DNA of 21,835 nt from an uncultured Eubacteriales bacterium (GCA_934725345.1 CAKVBG010000012.1:1-21835), one strand, 5' to 3'; counted from the stretch's first letter, positions 1 to 8,833 are shown. Notes: generated by a model from the sequence alone, not told the origin. Program-made: numbers and translations.

Positions 1-356
1 GAATTAATAGTTTTCAATTTTTCCAATGCTTCACTAAGTTTTTTTGTTTTGGTTGCAGTTTTAGCTTCTTGAGCAGAATTGTAGGCAGTGGCGATAACCG
101 CTCCTTTGGGGATTTTATCTCCTGAGGAGTAATTAAACAAAAAATTTTCTGTTCTAAGATTGCTATTAGAATTCACAAGTTCTTCGTCACGGACTATAAA
201 TCCATCCAACCACGAAACATCTTTATAACTTTCAGTTTGTACGGTTTGAAATTTTACTTTTCTATCATTTACAAAAGAAGTTATCAAACATGACGTTCCA
301 AGAGCAACACACAAAAACGTAACTAATTTCTTTTTTTTAAAACTATGTTTTTTCAT
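1..356 (-). CDS. HlyD-like membrane fusion/adaptor protein, N-terminal part (cut by window edge)
   Basis: Reading the minus strand from an ATG at 356 gives 118 codons without a stop up to the window edge. The N terminus is basic (MKKHSFKKKK) and is followed by a hydrophobic segment at about residues 11-28, so the protein is probably anchored in the cytoplasmic membrane with the rest outside. After it comes a stretch around DGFIVRDE and then GDKIPKGAVIATAY, which resembles the clostridial HlyD/efflux-adaptor family in which a short beta domain precedes a coiled coil; the last visible residues are Lys/Glu/Leu-rich, as expected for the start of such a coil. It lies 16 bp downstream of miaA on the same strand, so it is probably the last visible gene of the miaB operon. 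Only the N-terminal part is seen, so the family call is tentative and its partner is unknown. Confidence 0.55.
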   Translation of the reverse strand, partial: MKKHSFKKKKLVTFLCVALGTSCLITSFVNDRKVKFQTVQTESYKDVSWLDGFIVRDEELVNSNSNLRTENFLFNYSSGDKIPKGAVIATAYNSAQEAKTATKTKKLSEALEKLKTIN

Positions 357-372
357 TCACAACTTCACTCAA

Positions 373-1290
373 TTACATATTTTTTATTAACTGTTCAACA
401 CAAGATACCACTTCCGAAAAATTTTGATAATCATCTACATAGATCCAATTTACTTCAGGGTCTCTTCTAAACCAAGTAAGCTGACGCTTTGCATATCTGC
501 GAGTATTTCTCTTTAAAATTTCAATGGCATCTTCAAGACTACTTTTAGAAGTGATAAAATCTAAAATTTCTTTGTACCCAATAGCTGCTTGAGCGGTTTG
601 GCTGACGCTGAAATTTTCATAAACATACTTTACTTCTTCTAAAAGGCCCATTTCAAGCATTTTATCTATTCTTGAATTTATTTTATTATATAGTTTTTGA
701 CGATTACTAAAATTAAGTCCTATTTTAAACACATCATAAATTGTGCCAGATTTTCTTGAAAGCTCGACCTGTTTAGATATAGGATAGCCCATCGAATAAA
801 AAAACTCTACCGCTCTTAGAAGTCTTTTGCGGTCATTGAGATGAATTTTCTCAGCGCTTATGGTATCTATTTGAATTAATTTTTTCATTAGCTGCTCATT
901 ATTCATATAATCAAACTTTTCTTCACAAGTTGTTCTTTTACAAGGAGAATAATTTATATTTTTAACTAGTGAATCCATATAAAGGCCTGTTCCGCCAACT
1001 ACAAGAGGTACTTTCCCACGCCCTACTATTTCTGATATACATTTATGAGCACAACTCGTAAACTCAGCAACACTATAATTTTCCTCAACGGAGATAATAT
1101 CTATCAAGTGGTGAGGCACTTTTTCAAGCTCAGCTTTAGTGGGCTTAGCGCTAAGAATATTGAACTCTTTATACACTTGCATAGAGTCTGCGGATACAAT
1201 CTCAACATTAAGTTTTTCTGCAAGGCTTAAAGCAAGTTTAGTTTTTCCGCAAGCCGTCGGTCCGACTATACTCAAAATTTTTGTTTTCAT
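373..1290 (-). CDS. miaA: tRNA dimethylallyltransferase
   Basis: MiaA transfers a dimethylallyl group from DMAPP to N6 of A37 in tRNAs that read codons starting with U, giving i6A, the substrate of MiaB encoded upstream in the same operon. The 305-residue protein has the family landmarks: P-loop GPTACGKT at residues 10-17, the DSMQVY motif near residue 35, GGTGLY near residue 100, GYKEI in the last third, and a C-terminal RYAKRQLTWFRRD segment. The open frame extends upstream to a TTG at 1317, but the ATG at 1290 is preferred. It has a GAGG ribosome site placed on the mutL stop codon, and the protein then begins directly with the beta strand leading into the P-loop, as usual in the family. 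The start lies 13 bp after mutL, which suggests coupled translation. The length is normal and nothing is missing. Confidence 0.95.
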   Translation of the reverse strand: MKTKILSIVGPTACGKTKLALSLAEKLNVEIVSADSMQVYKEFNILSAKPTKAELEKVPHHLIDIISVEENYSVAEFTSCAHKCISEIVGRGKVPLVVGGTGLYMDSLVKNINYSPCKRTTCEEKFDYMNNEQLMKKLIQIDTISAEKIHLNDRKRLLRAVEFFYSMGYPISKQVELSRKSGTIYDVFKIGLNFSNRQKLYNKINSRIDKMLEMGLLEEVKYVYENFSVSQTAQAAIGYKEILDFITSKSSLEDAIEILKRNTRRYAKRQLTWFRRDPEVNWIYVDDYQNFSEVVSCVEQLIKNM

Positions 1291-1303
1291 AGTTTTGTAA
1301 GCC

Positions 1304-3061
1304 TCAATTTCTTCCAAATCGTTTTTCTATAAACTTTTTATCGAATTCAACGTATATAGGTCTGCCGTGGGGGCAATATCTCAATTCGGGATTTTTGATT
1401 AATTTTCTTACTAGTGCGATAATCTCCTCTTCTGAGGTTTTAGACCCAGCTTTTACGGCCGCTCTACACGAAATATTATTATATATCCATTCTAATTTTT
1501 TTGTTTGACTATGGAGTTTGTTTTTAAGGATATAATCCGATATCTCAATAATTGCGCTTTCTAGTTTATCAAAATCTTCATACATAGGAGCACTTCTTAA
1601 AATAACCGTTCCAGGGCCAAAATCCTCTAATTCGTACCCCACTTCAGAAAGTAGTTCAAGATTTTCCATAAGTGCGCAGTGCTCTTCTTTTTCTAAGGTT
1701 ATGGTGATAGGTCTAAGTAAAACTTGAGACTCATATTTTACAGGATTATTCTTAATTTTTTCGAAAATAATTCTTTCATGAGCAGCGTGTTTATCTACCA
1801 TAATCAGCTTATTCGAATATTGCAAAAGAATAAAACAGCTAAAGAGCTCGCCTAAAATTTTTATAAACACCGATTTTTTCATTTCTTCCCACTGAGGTTC
1901 CAAGCATAGTTTATTTTGGGGAATCATTTTAGGTTTAGTGATATTTTTTGGAGGCAAGGTAGGATCCAAGAAATCTTCTTCGAAGCTAAAATCACACAAG
2001 GTAAGACTTTGAGAATTTGTTTCTGAATCCGAAGACATTACTAAAGGCTCAGAGAGCAGATAATGAGGTAACTCTTGGTTTTTCAAGGCTTTACTCACTG
2101 ATTCATATACTATGTCGAAAATTTCTTTATCATTTGCAAAACGAACCTGTTCCTTAGAGGGATGGATATTAACATCAACGAGCTCATGTGGAATTTCCAA
2201 ATACAGCATACAATAAGGTTTCTTGCCAGCTACTGTAGAGTTTTTAAACGCTTCTTCAAGAGCAGTAGATATCAACTTATTTTTAACCAACCTGTTGTTT
2301 ATAAAGAATATTTGCATATTCCTACTGGGACGGCATTTTTTAGGGTCACTTATAAAACCTTTGATTTTTATACCGCTCTGTTCATAATTTATTGAAATCA
2401 TGGAGTCAAAAATGTTTTTTCCATAAACTGAGTAAATAGCAGAAGATATGTGTCCATCGCCCGTACTACAAAAAATCTCCCTACCATCTCTAATAAATTT
2501 AAAAAGTATTTCAGGATGAGAAAGTGCTAACTTGTCCATAACGGAAGCAACTTTATTTCCCTCAACAACTTCCTTTTTCAAAAATTTCATTCTTGCGGGA
2601 GTGTTATAGAAAAGATCCCTAACACATAAACAAGTCCCGGGCGCACGCCCAACATCCTGAACGCCGCCAACCAATCCTGCTTCAACGTAAAGCCTGGACC
2701 CTATACTCTCTTCTTGAGACCGTGTTATCATCTCAACTCTTGAAACCGCTGAAATTGATGCAAGGGCTTCACCTCTAAATCCTAAAGAAGAAATTCGGTT
2801 TACATCATCTGCAGTTCTCAATTTACTAGTGGCATGAGGCAAAAAAGCTTTTTCAACGTCTTGTCTAGATATCCCTTCGCCATTGTCAGAAACCTTTATA
2901 AGTGTAGTCCCTCCATTTTCTATCTCCACCGTAATTCTTGTGGAGTGTGCATCTATGGAGTTTTCTACCAGCTCCTTAACAACCGCTACAGGATTTTCAG
3001 TTACTTCACCGGCGGCAATAAGTTGAATTGTTTTGGGATCCAAAACTAGAATTTTGTTCAT
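1304..3061 (-). CDS. mutL: DNA mismatch repair protein MutL (endonuclease type)
   Basis: MutL couples mismatch recognition by MutS to strand incision. The N-terminal GHKL ATPase is complete: ELVENSIDA at residues 30-38 with the Mg-binding Asn, DNGEGI, HATSKL and GFRGEALASI. A variable linker of roughly 100 residues leads to the C-terminal dimerisation domain. That domain carries the metal-binding endonuclease motif DKHAAHERIIFE at residues 423-434 (canonical DQHA-x2-E-x4-E, with Lys for Gln), SCRAAVKAG near 531 and CPHGRP at 563-568. These are the marks of nicking MutL proteins in bacteria without MutH, so this MutL probably supplies the nick itself. It starts 27 bp after mutS with GGAAGG upstream, and its TGA stop overlaps the ribosome site of miaA. 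At 585 residues it is slightly short for the family, with the loss in the linker. Confidence 0.96.
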   Translation of the reverse strand: MNKILVLDPKTIQLIAAGEVTENPVAVVKELVENSIDAHSTRITVEIENGGTTLIKVSDNGEGISRQDVEKAFLPHATSKLRTADDVNRISSLGFRGEALASISAVSRVEMITRSQEESIGSRLYVEAGLVGGVQDVGRAPGTCLCVRDLFYNTPARMKFLKKEVVEGNKVASVMDKLALSHPEILFKFIRDGREIFCSTGDGHISSAIYSVYGKNIFDSMISINYEQSGIKIKGFISDPKKCRPSRNMQIFFINNRLVKNKLISTALEEAFKNSTVAGKKPYCMLYLEIPHELVDVNIHPSKEQVRFANDKEIFDIVYESVSKALKNQELPHYLLSEPLVMSSDSETNSQSLTLCDFSFEEDFLDPTLPPKNITKPKMIPQNKLCLEPQWEEMKKSVFIKILGELFSCFILLQYSNKLIMVDKHAAHERIIFEKIKNNPVKYESQVLLRPITITLEKEEHCALMENLELLSEVGYELEDFGPGTVILRSAPMYEDFDKLESAIIEISDYILKNKLHSQTKKLEWIYNNISCRAAVKAGSKTSEEEIIALVRKLIKNPELRYCPHGRPIYVEFDKKFIEKRFGRN

Positions 3062-3088
3062 GCTTTATCCAGACCTTCCGTTTAAAAG

Positions 3089-5722
3089 CTAATCACTTAC
3101 ACTGTCCGCTATAGATATCAATTTATTAAGTATATTTATTGACTCAATTGGAGTTATAGAGGACAAATTGACATTTCTAAGTATTTTAAGCATTTCCGTG
3201 AATTCTTCAGAAGAACTATCATCGGATTGCGGTTTGTTTGGGCACGCAAGCGCACCGACAGGTATTGCAACACTTTCTTTAGACTCAATTTGCTTCAAGA
3301 TTTCTCTTGAACGGTCAATAATAGAATGAGGTAGTCCTGCAAGACTTGCTACTTCAATTCCATAGCTATCATCAACCGAGCCGGGAACAATCGTGTGTAA
3401 GAAAGTGATGCTATCTTCATCTTTTTTAACTTCCACACAGTAATTTGTTACATTACTTAATTCATCGGCTGCAGAAGTGAGTTCATGATAATGAGTTGCG
3501 AAAAGAGTTTTTGCACCTAACTTTCTTCTATCTGAAACGTATTCTAGCACTGATTTAGCAATGCTTACACCATCGAAAGTGGAGGTACCTCTTCCTATTT
3601 CATCCAGTATAATCAAACTTCTGGGAGTAGAGTTTTTAATTATATCCGCAAGCTCATTCATTTCAATCATAAATGTAGATTGTCCAGCGGCCAAATCGTC
3701 GGAGGCGCCTATTCTGGTAAAGATGCTATCAACTATCCCGATAGAAGCGGAATCCGCGGGGACAAATCCTCCTATTTGAGCCATCAAAACTATTAAAGCG
3801 GTTTGGCGCATATATGTAGATTTACCAGCCATATTTGGTCCAGTTATTAATGCAACAGTGTTTTTATGTGTATCTAAATCCACATCGTTTGGGACGAAAG
3901 CACCATTACCTATCAAAGATTCAATAACAGGGTGTCTGCCTCGTTTGATAATTATATAGTCGTCGGTGCTAATATCAGGTTTTACATAATCGTTGCGAAC
4001 AGATACTTCAGCTAGCGAAGCAACTACGTCCAATGCACCGATTAAGTTTGACATCTCCACTACCCTTGGTAGATTTTCCGCTACTTTAAGTCTGATTTCT
4101 TCAAAAATTTTAAATTCAGTTTCATTTATGCGTTCCTGTGCAGAAAGTATACGTTCTTCTAGATTTTTAAGTTCTTCTGTTGTATATCGTTCGCAACCAG
4201 AAAGAGTTTGTTTTCTGATGTAGTTAGAAGGAATTTTGTTCTTGTACAAATTGGTTACTTCTATGTAGTATCCAAAAACTCTATTGTATCCCACTTTCAG
4301 CTTGGGGATACCAGTTCGATTACGTTCGCGTTCTTCGATTTTACGAGTCTTTTCTTTCCCGCCTTGCCTATCTTCACGCAATTCATCTACTTCTTTACTA
4401 AATCCATCTTTTATGATATCTCCCTCTTTAACCGAAAAAGCAGGCTCGTCACAAATAGCTGACTCAATTAACTCACGGACATCTTCTAAGGTATCGAACT
4501 TATCATACATCCTCCTGAGCATTTTAGATCTGGAGGTTTCTAATATCGATTTTATTTCGGGCAATTTTTCAAAAGCTTGTGATAAAGACTTTAAATCTTT
4601 TGCATTAGCCGAAGCGTATGAAATTTTAGTCATGATACGCTGAAAGTCAGTAACATCAGAAAGGGCTTCTCTCAGATTGCCCCTAAAAATGGAATTAGAA
4701 AATAATTCCTCCACAGCACCTTGTCTTAGCAAGATTTTTTTGATATTTTCAAGAGGCCTTTCAATCCAAGACCGCATCATTCTTTTACCCATTGGAGTGT
4801 TAGTTCTATCTAGAACTCCTAAGAGAGAACCCTTTCTAGATTTAGTTCTCATGGTTTCTAAGAGTTCCAAGTTACGAACAGTATTGAGGTCCAACCCCAT
4901 GTATTGAGTTTTATCGTAAAATGCGGGGAGTAAAATATGGTTCAAACTATTCTTTTGAGTTGAGTTTAAATACTCGAATAGATACGCCATACTTTTTACC
5001 GGAGCGATTTTACCCAAAAAGTCAAGTTCACAGTTTTTGTTTTTATAGTGTTCCTTAACCGCTTCAACGGCCTCAACATCAGATAATGTTTCTTCAATGG
5101 TTTCAATGTTATTGCATAAAAGTCTTTCTTGTATAAATGTTTGAACTGACTCAAAAACTTCAGATTTAACCACACAAAGAACTTCCCGAGGACTTAATTT
5201 TCCTAATTCAGATTTAAGTTCATTGAATATATCGGAATCGCTACCGCATAGTTCTGTAACTTTAAGTTCTCCTGTTGAAACATCGCAAAAGCATAGTCCA
5301 ACAATCGGAAAACTCTTGGACCAATATATGCAGCAAATGTAGTTATTTCGGGATTCATCCAGCATGCTTCCTTCCATAACAGTCCCGGGAGTGATTAGGC
5401 GTACTACTTCTCTTTTTACAAGACCCCTAGCTATAGCGGCATTTTCTATTTGTTCGCATATAGCAACTTTATGCCCTTTGGCAATTAGCCTTGCGATATA
5501 GGATTCGCAGCTATGATAAGGAATTCCACACATTGGTGCTGGCTCTTTCTTTCCTTTACCGGTTAAGTTTAAACCAAGTTCACCGGAAACCAACTTGGCA
5601 TCTTCAAAAAACATTTCATAGAAATCACCTAATCTAAAAAATAAAATACTATCAGGATATTGATCTTTTATTTCACTATACTGATTCATCATGGGAGAGA
5701 GAGTTTTTTTCAAATTTTCCAT
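3089..5722 (-). CDS. mutS: DNA mismatch repair protein MutS
   Basis: MutS binds base mismatches and small loops and recruits MutL in an ATP-dependent way. The 877-residue protein has the usual order of domains. The mismatch-binding domain has the Phe-x-Glu motif (F34-Y-E36 in RLGDFYEMF) and GKGKKEPAPMCGIPYH. The connector, lever and clamp follow, then the ABC-type ATPase with Walker A GPNMAGKST near residue 627, Walker B LIILDEIGRGTSTFDG and the ATHYHEL switch. The C-terminal tail has the short helical segment SITPIESINILNKL typical of MutS1. The start has GAGG about 6 bases upstream, and 15 bp separate it from ylbF. Length and motifs are normal, so a working protein is expected. It is co-transcribed with mutL. 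Confidence 0.97.
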   Translation of the reverse strand: MENLKKTLSPMMNQYSEIKDQYPDSILFFRLGDFYEMFFEDAKLVSGELGLNLTGKGKKEPAPMCGIPYHSCESYIARLIAKGHKVAICEQIENAAIARGLVKREVVRLITPGTVMEGSMLDESRNNYICCIYWSKSFPIVGLCFCDVSTGELKVTELCGSDSDIFNELKSELGKLSPREVLCVVKSEVFESVQTFIQERLLCNNIETIEETLSDVEAVEAVKEHYKNKNCELDFLGKIAPVKSMAYLFEYLNSTQKNSLNHILLPAFYDKTQYMGLDLNTVRNLELLETMRTKSRKGSLLGVLDRTNTPMGKRMMRSWIERPLENIKKILLRQGAVEELFSNSIFRGNLREALSDVTDFQRIMTKISYASANAKDLKSLSQAFEKLPEIKSILETSRSKMLRRMYDKFDTLEDVRELIESAICDEPAFSVKEGDIIKDGFSKEVDELREDRQGGKEKTRKIEERERNRTGIPKLKVGYNRVFGYYIEVTNLYKNKIPSNYIRKQTLSGCERYTTEELKNLEERILSAQERINETEFKIFEEIRLKVAENLPRVVEMSNLIGALDVVASLAEVSVRNDYVKPDISTDDYIIIKRGRHPVIESLIGNGAFVPNDVDLDTHKNTVALITGPNMAGKSTYMRQTALIVLMAQIGGFVPADSASIGIVDSIFTRIGASDDLAAGQSTFMIEMNELADIIKNSTPRSLIILDEIGRGTSTFDGVSIAKSVLEYVSDRRKLGAKTLFATHYHELTSAADELSNVTNYCVEVKKDEDSITFLHTIVPGSVDDSYGIEVASLAGLPHSIIDRSREILKQIESKESVAIPVGALACPNKPQSDDSSSEEFTEMLKILRNVNLSSITPIESINILNKLISIADSVSD

Positions 5723-5737
5723 TTTGTCCTCACTAAC

Positions 5738-6151
5738 CTATTCTCCGCAACCGCCGCAAGAGTCGCAACTACCGCTACATGATAAGCCTTCATCAGCATT
5801 TATTAAGTAAGGGTCTTCGCCCATAGCTGACTTATTTATTATCATACTGACCTTTTGCAGTTTACTATTGAATTTTTCTTTTGATTCGTTATATAACTTC
5901 ATAGTTTCATGAGAAACCATAGAATTATACAGCTGCGCAATTTCTTTATTCAACTTATCAATTTTTTGAGTGTCTGAGTTTTCTTTTGAGATTTCGTGGT
6001 TTATATCTACTTTCTTTAATTTGAAATTTTCAATTATTTTCTGTAGTTCTTCATCGCACTCCACATTTTGTTCTTTTATTTTAAAATCGATGTAATCCGG
6101 GTCACTTTGAATTGCATACCCTAAATCACGGGCCATGTTTAATAAATCCAT
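5738..6151 (-). CDS. ylbF: YlbF/YmcA family protein with C-terminal Cys-rich tail
   Basis: This 137-residue, mostly helical protein begins MDLLNMARDLGYAIQSDPDY, typical of the YlbF/YmcA (Com_YlbF) family. In Bacillus subtilis YlbF works with YmcA and YaaT in a complex that binds Fe-S clusters and modulates RNase Y-dependent mRNA processing. The centre is a coiled-coil-like run of charged helices. The last 13 residues, CSGSCDSCGGCGE, hold four Cys spaced C-x3-C-x2-C-x2-C, which looks like a metal or Fe-S binding tail. The gene sits between miaB (itself a double Fe-S enzyme) and mutS, with an AGGAG ribosome site about 8 bases upstream. This order recurs in clostridia as I know them. The family assignment is fairly safe. 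The Fe-S role of the tail is inferred, and no ymcA or yaaT lies in the window. Confidence 0.8.
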   Translation of the reverse strand: MDLLNMARDLGYAIQSDPDYIDFKIKEQNVECDEELQKIIENFKLKKVDINHEISKENSDTQKIDKLNKEIAQLYNSMVSHETMKLYNESKEKFNSKLQKVSMIINKSAMGEDPYLINADEGLSCSGSCDSCGGCGE

Positions 6152-6171
6152 TTAAAATTCTCCTTTGTTTT

Positions 6172-7596
6172 TTAAATTAAAGTTCCAAAAAGGGTTTCCT
6201 TAGAGAAATCTGTGATTTTCACATCCAGAAAATCTCCTGAGATATCACTATTCGTAGACACCTTTACAATTATGTTACTATCCGTTCGACAAATCAAGCA
6301 TTTTTGAAGCGGATCGTAAAATTCAGCCAAGACTCTCTCCTTATTGCCAACCATCTCAGAGCGCACACTTTCTGATATCTCCTCTTGAACCTTTAGAAGT
6401 TCAAGTAACCATTTAGTTTTTTCAGTTTTTGAAATTTCATCGGGAAGCGATGCAGCAGGCGTACCCTCGCGAGGAGAATATATAAAGGTGAAAAGCGAAG
6501 AAAATCTGACTTTCTTAATTATATCGATGGTTTCTAAAAATTCCTCGTAGGTTTCACCGGGAAAACCAACTATTATATCGCTAGTAAATGAAACATTAGG
6601 TATTTTTTTTCTAGCATAATCTATTATTTCCAAATAGGACTCTTTAGTGTACTTTCTATTCATGAGTTTAAGTATTCTATTGCTTCCGCACTGAATTGGC
6701 AAATGAATATGTTTAGAAATGTGTTTACCGGAGGCGATTGTATCTAACAGCTTATGAGTTGCATCCTTGGGATGAGAAGTCATAAATCTTAGCTTATATT
6801 CAAAATCAAAATTATCCAGTTTACTAAGCAGGTCTGGAAAATCTATGAGAGGAGTTAAATCTTTGCCGTACGAGTTCACGTTTTGACCAAGCAGTGTTAT
6901 GTCTTTATATCCTGACTCTACTAGTTTCTTACACTCTTCCACTATGAGAGTTGCATCTCGGCTTCTTTCTCTTCCCCTAACATATGGTACTATGCAGTAC
7001 GAACAAAAGTTGTTGCATCCGGACATCACTGAAACAAAAGCTTTAAGTTTATTCCCACGTTTTAAAGGAGCACCTTCAAATATTGAGTCTTCTTCAGCGG
7101 GGAGATACAAAGTTGAGCTTTTAGACTTAGAATTTTTCGAGTTTAAAAACTCATATAGTATTTCGGGAAATTTATGTGCAAGATGAGTTCCAAAAACAAT
7201 ATCTATGAAGGAGTATGTAGATTTGATTTTTTTTGCAACAGATTCTTGCTCAGTCATACAACCACACAAAATGATTACCAGTTCGGGATTTTTTTTCTTT
7301 AGAAACTTAATCCTCCCTATATTCCCGAAAACTTTATTCTCCGCATTCTCGCGTATCGCGCAGGTGTTAAAGAGGATAACGTTTGCTTTTTCATAATCAT
7401 TCGAAATTTCAAAGCCCATTTCTTCCAGCATTCCTGCATACTTTTCGCTATCCGCAACGTTCTGCTGACAACCGTAAGTTTTTACACAAGCGATAGGCTT
7501 TTGAATTTTTAGTAAGTTGTGATACATATTTTTTATCTTTTCACAATAATTATGGTGTATTTCTTCATAATTATGGACCACGGCGGTTTTTACCAA
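6172..7596 (-). CDS. miaB: tRNA-2-methylthio-N6-dimethylallyladenosine synthase
   Basis: MiaB is a radical-SAM methylthiotransferase that converts i6A37 (made by MiaA) to ms2i6A37. The N-terminal MTTase domain has three Cys for the auxiliary 4Fe-4S cluster (C43 in TYGCQQN, then NTCAIREN and CGCMTEQ). The radical-SAM domain has CNNFCSYC near residues 193-200, followed by VPYVRGRERSR, and a TRAM RNA-binding domain closes the 474-residue protein. The first 33 residues or so are an N-terminal extension that clostridial MiaB proteins often have. Start choice: a GGAGG site lies 8 bases before a TTG at 7596, which fits. An ATG lies only 1 base after that GGAGG, in another frame, and meets a stop within ten codons, so the TTG is used. 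It is the first gene of the operon that runs through ylbF, mutS, mutL and miaA. Confidence 0.95.
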   Translation of the reverse strand: MVKTAVVHNYEEIHHNYCEKIKNMYHNLLKIQKPIACVKTYGCQQNVADSEKYAGMLEEMGFEISNDYEKANVILFNTCAIRENAENKVFGNIGRIKFLKKKNPELVIILCGCMTEQESVAKKIKSTYSFIDIVFGTHLAHKFPEILYEFLNSKNSKSKSSTLYLPAEEDSIFEGAPLKRGNKLKAFVSVMSGCNNFCSYCIVPYVRGRERSRDATLIVEECKKLVESGYKDITLLGQNVNSYGKDLTPLIDFPDLLSKLDNFDFEYKLRFMTSHPKDATHKLLDTIASGKHISKHIHLPIQCGSNRILKLMNRKYTKESYLEIIDYARKKIPNVSFTSDIIVGFPGETYEEFLETIDIIKKVRFSSLFTFIYSPREGTPAASLPDEISKTEKTKWLLELLKVQEEISESVRSEMVGNKERVLAEFYDPLQKCLICRTDSNIIVKVSTNSDISGDFLDVKITDFSKETLFGTLI

Positions 7597-7638
7597 TTTT
7601 CATTCCTCCAAAAAGTTTCTTAAGTTGTATTCGACTTG

Positions 7639-7667
7639 ATTTTAACAGAAATTCGAAAGGTATTCAA
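7639..7667 (-). promoter_or_regulatory. Sigma-A type promoter of the miaB-ylbF-mutS-mutL-miaA operon
   Basis: On the minus strand there is a -35 box TTGAAT (7662-7667), a 17-bp spacer and a -10 box TAAAAT (7639-7644). It lies about 45 bp upstream of the miaB TTG start. The spacing is ideal and both boxes are close to consensus. No terminator is seen between the genes of the operon, so this may drive all of them. Confidence 0.6.
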
Positions 7668-7891
7668 GGAATAAAAGTTACATTTCACCTCGCTTAGACA
7701 TTTTATATGTTATCGAAAAGTAACTCAAAAGAATGTATGCTTAATACTTCTTGAATACAAAAATTGTTCTGCTAGAAGCCAGTAATTTCCATATTTTTGA
7801 AATATAATAAATTATTATTTTAACTTTTTTTATTTTTCAAGGTTAGTTACGTGAAGGTTTTGTCAAAAAGCTACAAATATTCTCAAAATGC
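7668..7891. other. Intergenic stretch between divergent operons
   Basis: This very AT-rich stretch separates the miaB promoter from the response-regulator promoter. I see no gene or RNA gene in it. One 9-bp inverted repeat, GTATTCAAG (7660-7668) and CTTGAATAC (7750-7758), spans 99 bp; its left arm overlaps the -35 box of the miaB promoter. It could be a pair of operator half-sites or chance in AT-rich DNA. Confidence 0.4.
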
Positions 7892-7920
7892 TTGTTTTTG
7901 AATTCTATTTGTAATATAAT
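7892..7920 (+). promoter_or_regulatory. Sigma-A type promoter of the response regulator operon
   Basis: A -35 box TTGTTT (7892-7897), a 17-bp spacer and a perfect -10 box TATAAT (7915-7920) lie about 115 bp before the response regulator start. The implied mRNA leader is about 110 nt. Confidence 0.75.
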
Positions 7921-8035
7921 TCCTCGATGTTAAGAGTTGTTGGAGATTCTTTAAAAATTATTCGGTAATTAAGTACCTGGGACTCCAATTTTAACTTTAT
8001 TGATACTAAAACAAAATAGGAGCGTGTATTATCTT

Positions 8036-8758
8036 ATGGCAGATTCAACAGCAGGATTGGTATATGTTGTGGACGATGAACCCAACATCAGACGCCTCGC
8101 CTCATTAGCACTAAAGGAGTATGGTTTTGAAACTCAAGAATTCTCAGGTGGAGACGAACTTTTAAGAGCAGTTCAAAGACGTTCTCCTGATGCTATCGTA
8201 TTAGACTGGGTTATGCCCGCACCAGACGGACTTAGCGTTTGTGGACGCCTTAAACTGGATAAGACCACAAAATCTATTCCAATTATACTTTTAACTGCTA
8301 GAAACGATGAAGTAGATTGCGTACTGGGACTTGAAATGGGTGCTGATGATTATCTTACCAAACCTTTCAGCTTGAAAGAGCTTTGTGCAAGAGTTAAAGC
8401 GGTTATTCGTAGAGGTGAATACTTAAATACTAACTCCACCAATAACGATATCATTACTTGTGGAGGAATAACTGTAAACCTAGCAAGAAGGACTGTTTCA
8501 AAGGGTGGAAAATTAATAGACCTCACTATGAAAGAATTTGACCTTCTAACCTCTCTTATGCTTAGCAAAGGAAGAGTACTTAACAGAGACCAATTGATGG
8601 AAAAAGTTTGGGACGTTGAATTCAGTGGAGATGCAAGAACTGTTGACGTGCATATTCGTTATCTCAGACAAAAAATTGAAGACGACTCGGAAAATCCAAA
8701 GTACATCCTTACTGTTCGTGGCGTAGGTTACAGATTTGCTTCAGAAGATGAACTTTAA
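8036..8758 (+). CDS. OmpR/PhoB-family response regulator
   Basis: This 240-residue two-domain regulator has an N-terminal receiver domain with acidic pair D13-D14, phospho-acceptor D57 (IVLDWVMP), T87 and K109 (TKPF). An inter-domain linker rich in Asn/Thr (about residues 125-140) follows, then a winged-helix DNA-binding domain with the transactivation-loop pattern DVEFSGDARTVDVHIRYLRQKI and a final GVGYRF hairpin. Phosphorylation is expected to promote dimerisation and promoter binding; the targets are not visible. The frame opens at a TTG at 8000, but the ATG at 8036 is chosen because the AGGAG at 8018-8022 precedes it (13 bases, rather long) and the protein then starts just before the first receiver strand. 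The histidine kinase downstream is the likely partner. All phospho-transfer residues are present. Confidence 0.9.
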   Translation: MADSTAGLVYVVDDEPNIRRLASLALKEYGFETQEFSGGDELLRAVQRRSPDAIVLDWVMPAPDGLSVCGRLKLDKTTKSIPIILLTARNDEVDCVLGLEMGADDYLTKPFSLKELCARVKAVIRRGEYLNTNSTNNDIITCGGITVNLARRTVSKGGKLIDLTMKEFDLLTSLMLSKGRVLNRDQLMEKVWDVEFSGDARTVDVHIRYLRQKIEDDSENPKYILTVRGVGYRFASEDEL

Positions 8759-8778
8759 TCTTTAATTAGTACTAAAAG

Positions 8779-8814
8779 CTTCCCGCCGCTTATATATTTT
8801 GAAGCGATGGGAAG
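8779..8814 (+). promoter_or_regulatory. Intercistronic RNA hairpin between response regulator and kinase
   Basis: CTTCCC pairs with GGGAAG, then a 2x2 internal loop, then CGCTT pairs with AAGCG around a short AU loop. No run of T follows (the next bases are TGAATTTATTT), so it is not a clean intrinsic terminator. It may lower read-through or stabilise the upstream part of the mRNA, giving more regulator than kinase. Confidence 0.55.
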
Positions 8815-8833
8815 TGAATTTATTTAAATTGAC

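Noticed and set aside
4284..4643. Plus-strand open frame of 119 codons inside mutS
   Set aside because: It lies antisense to strongly conserved mutS coding sequence and has no ribosome site or recognisable domain.
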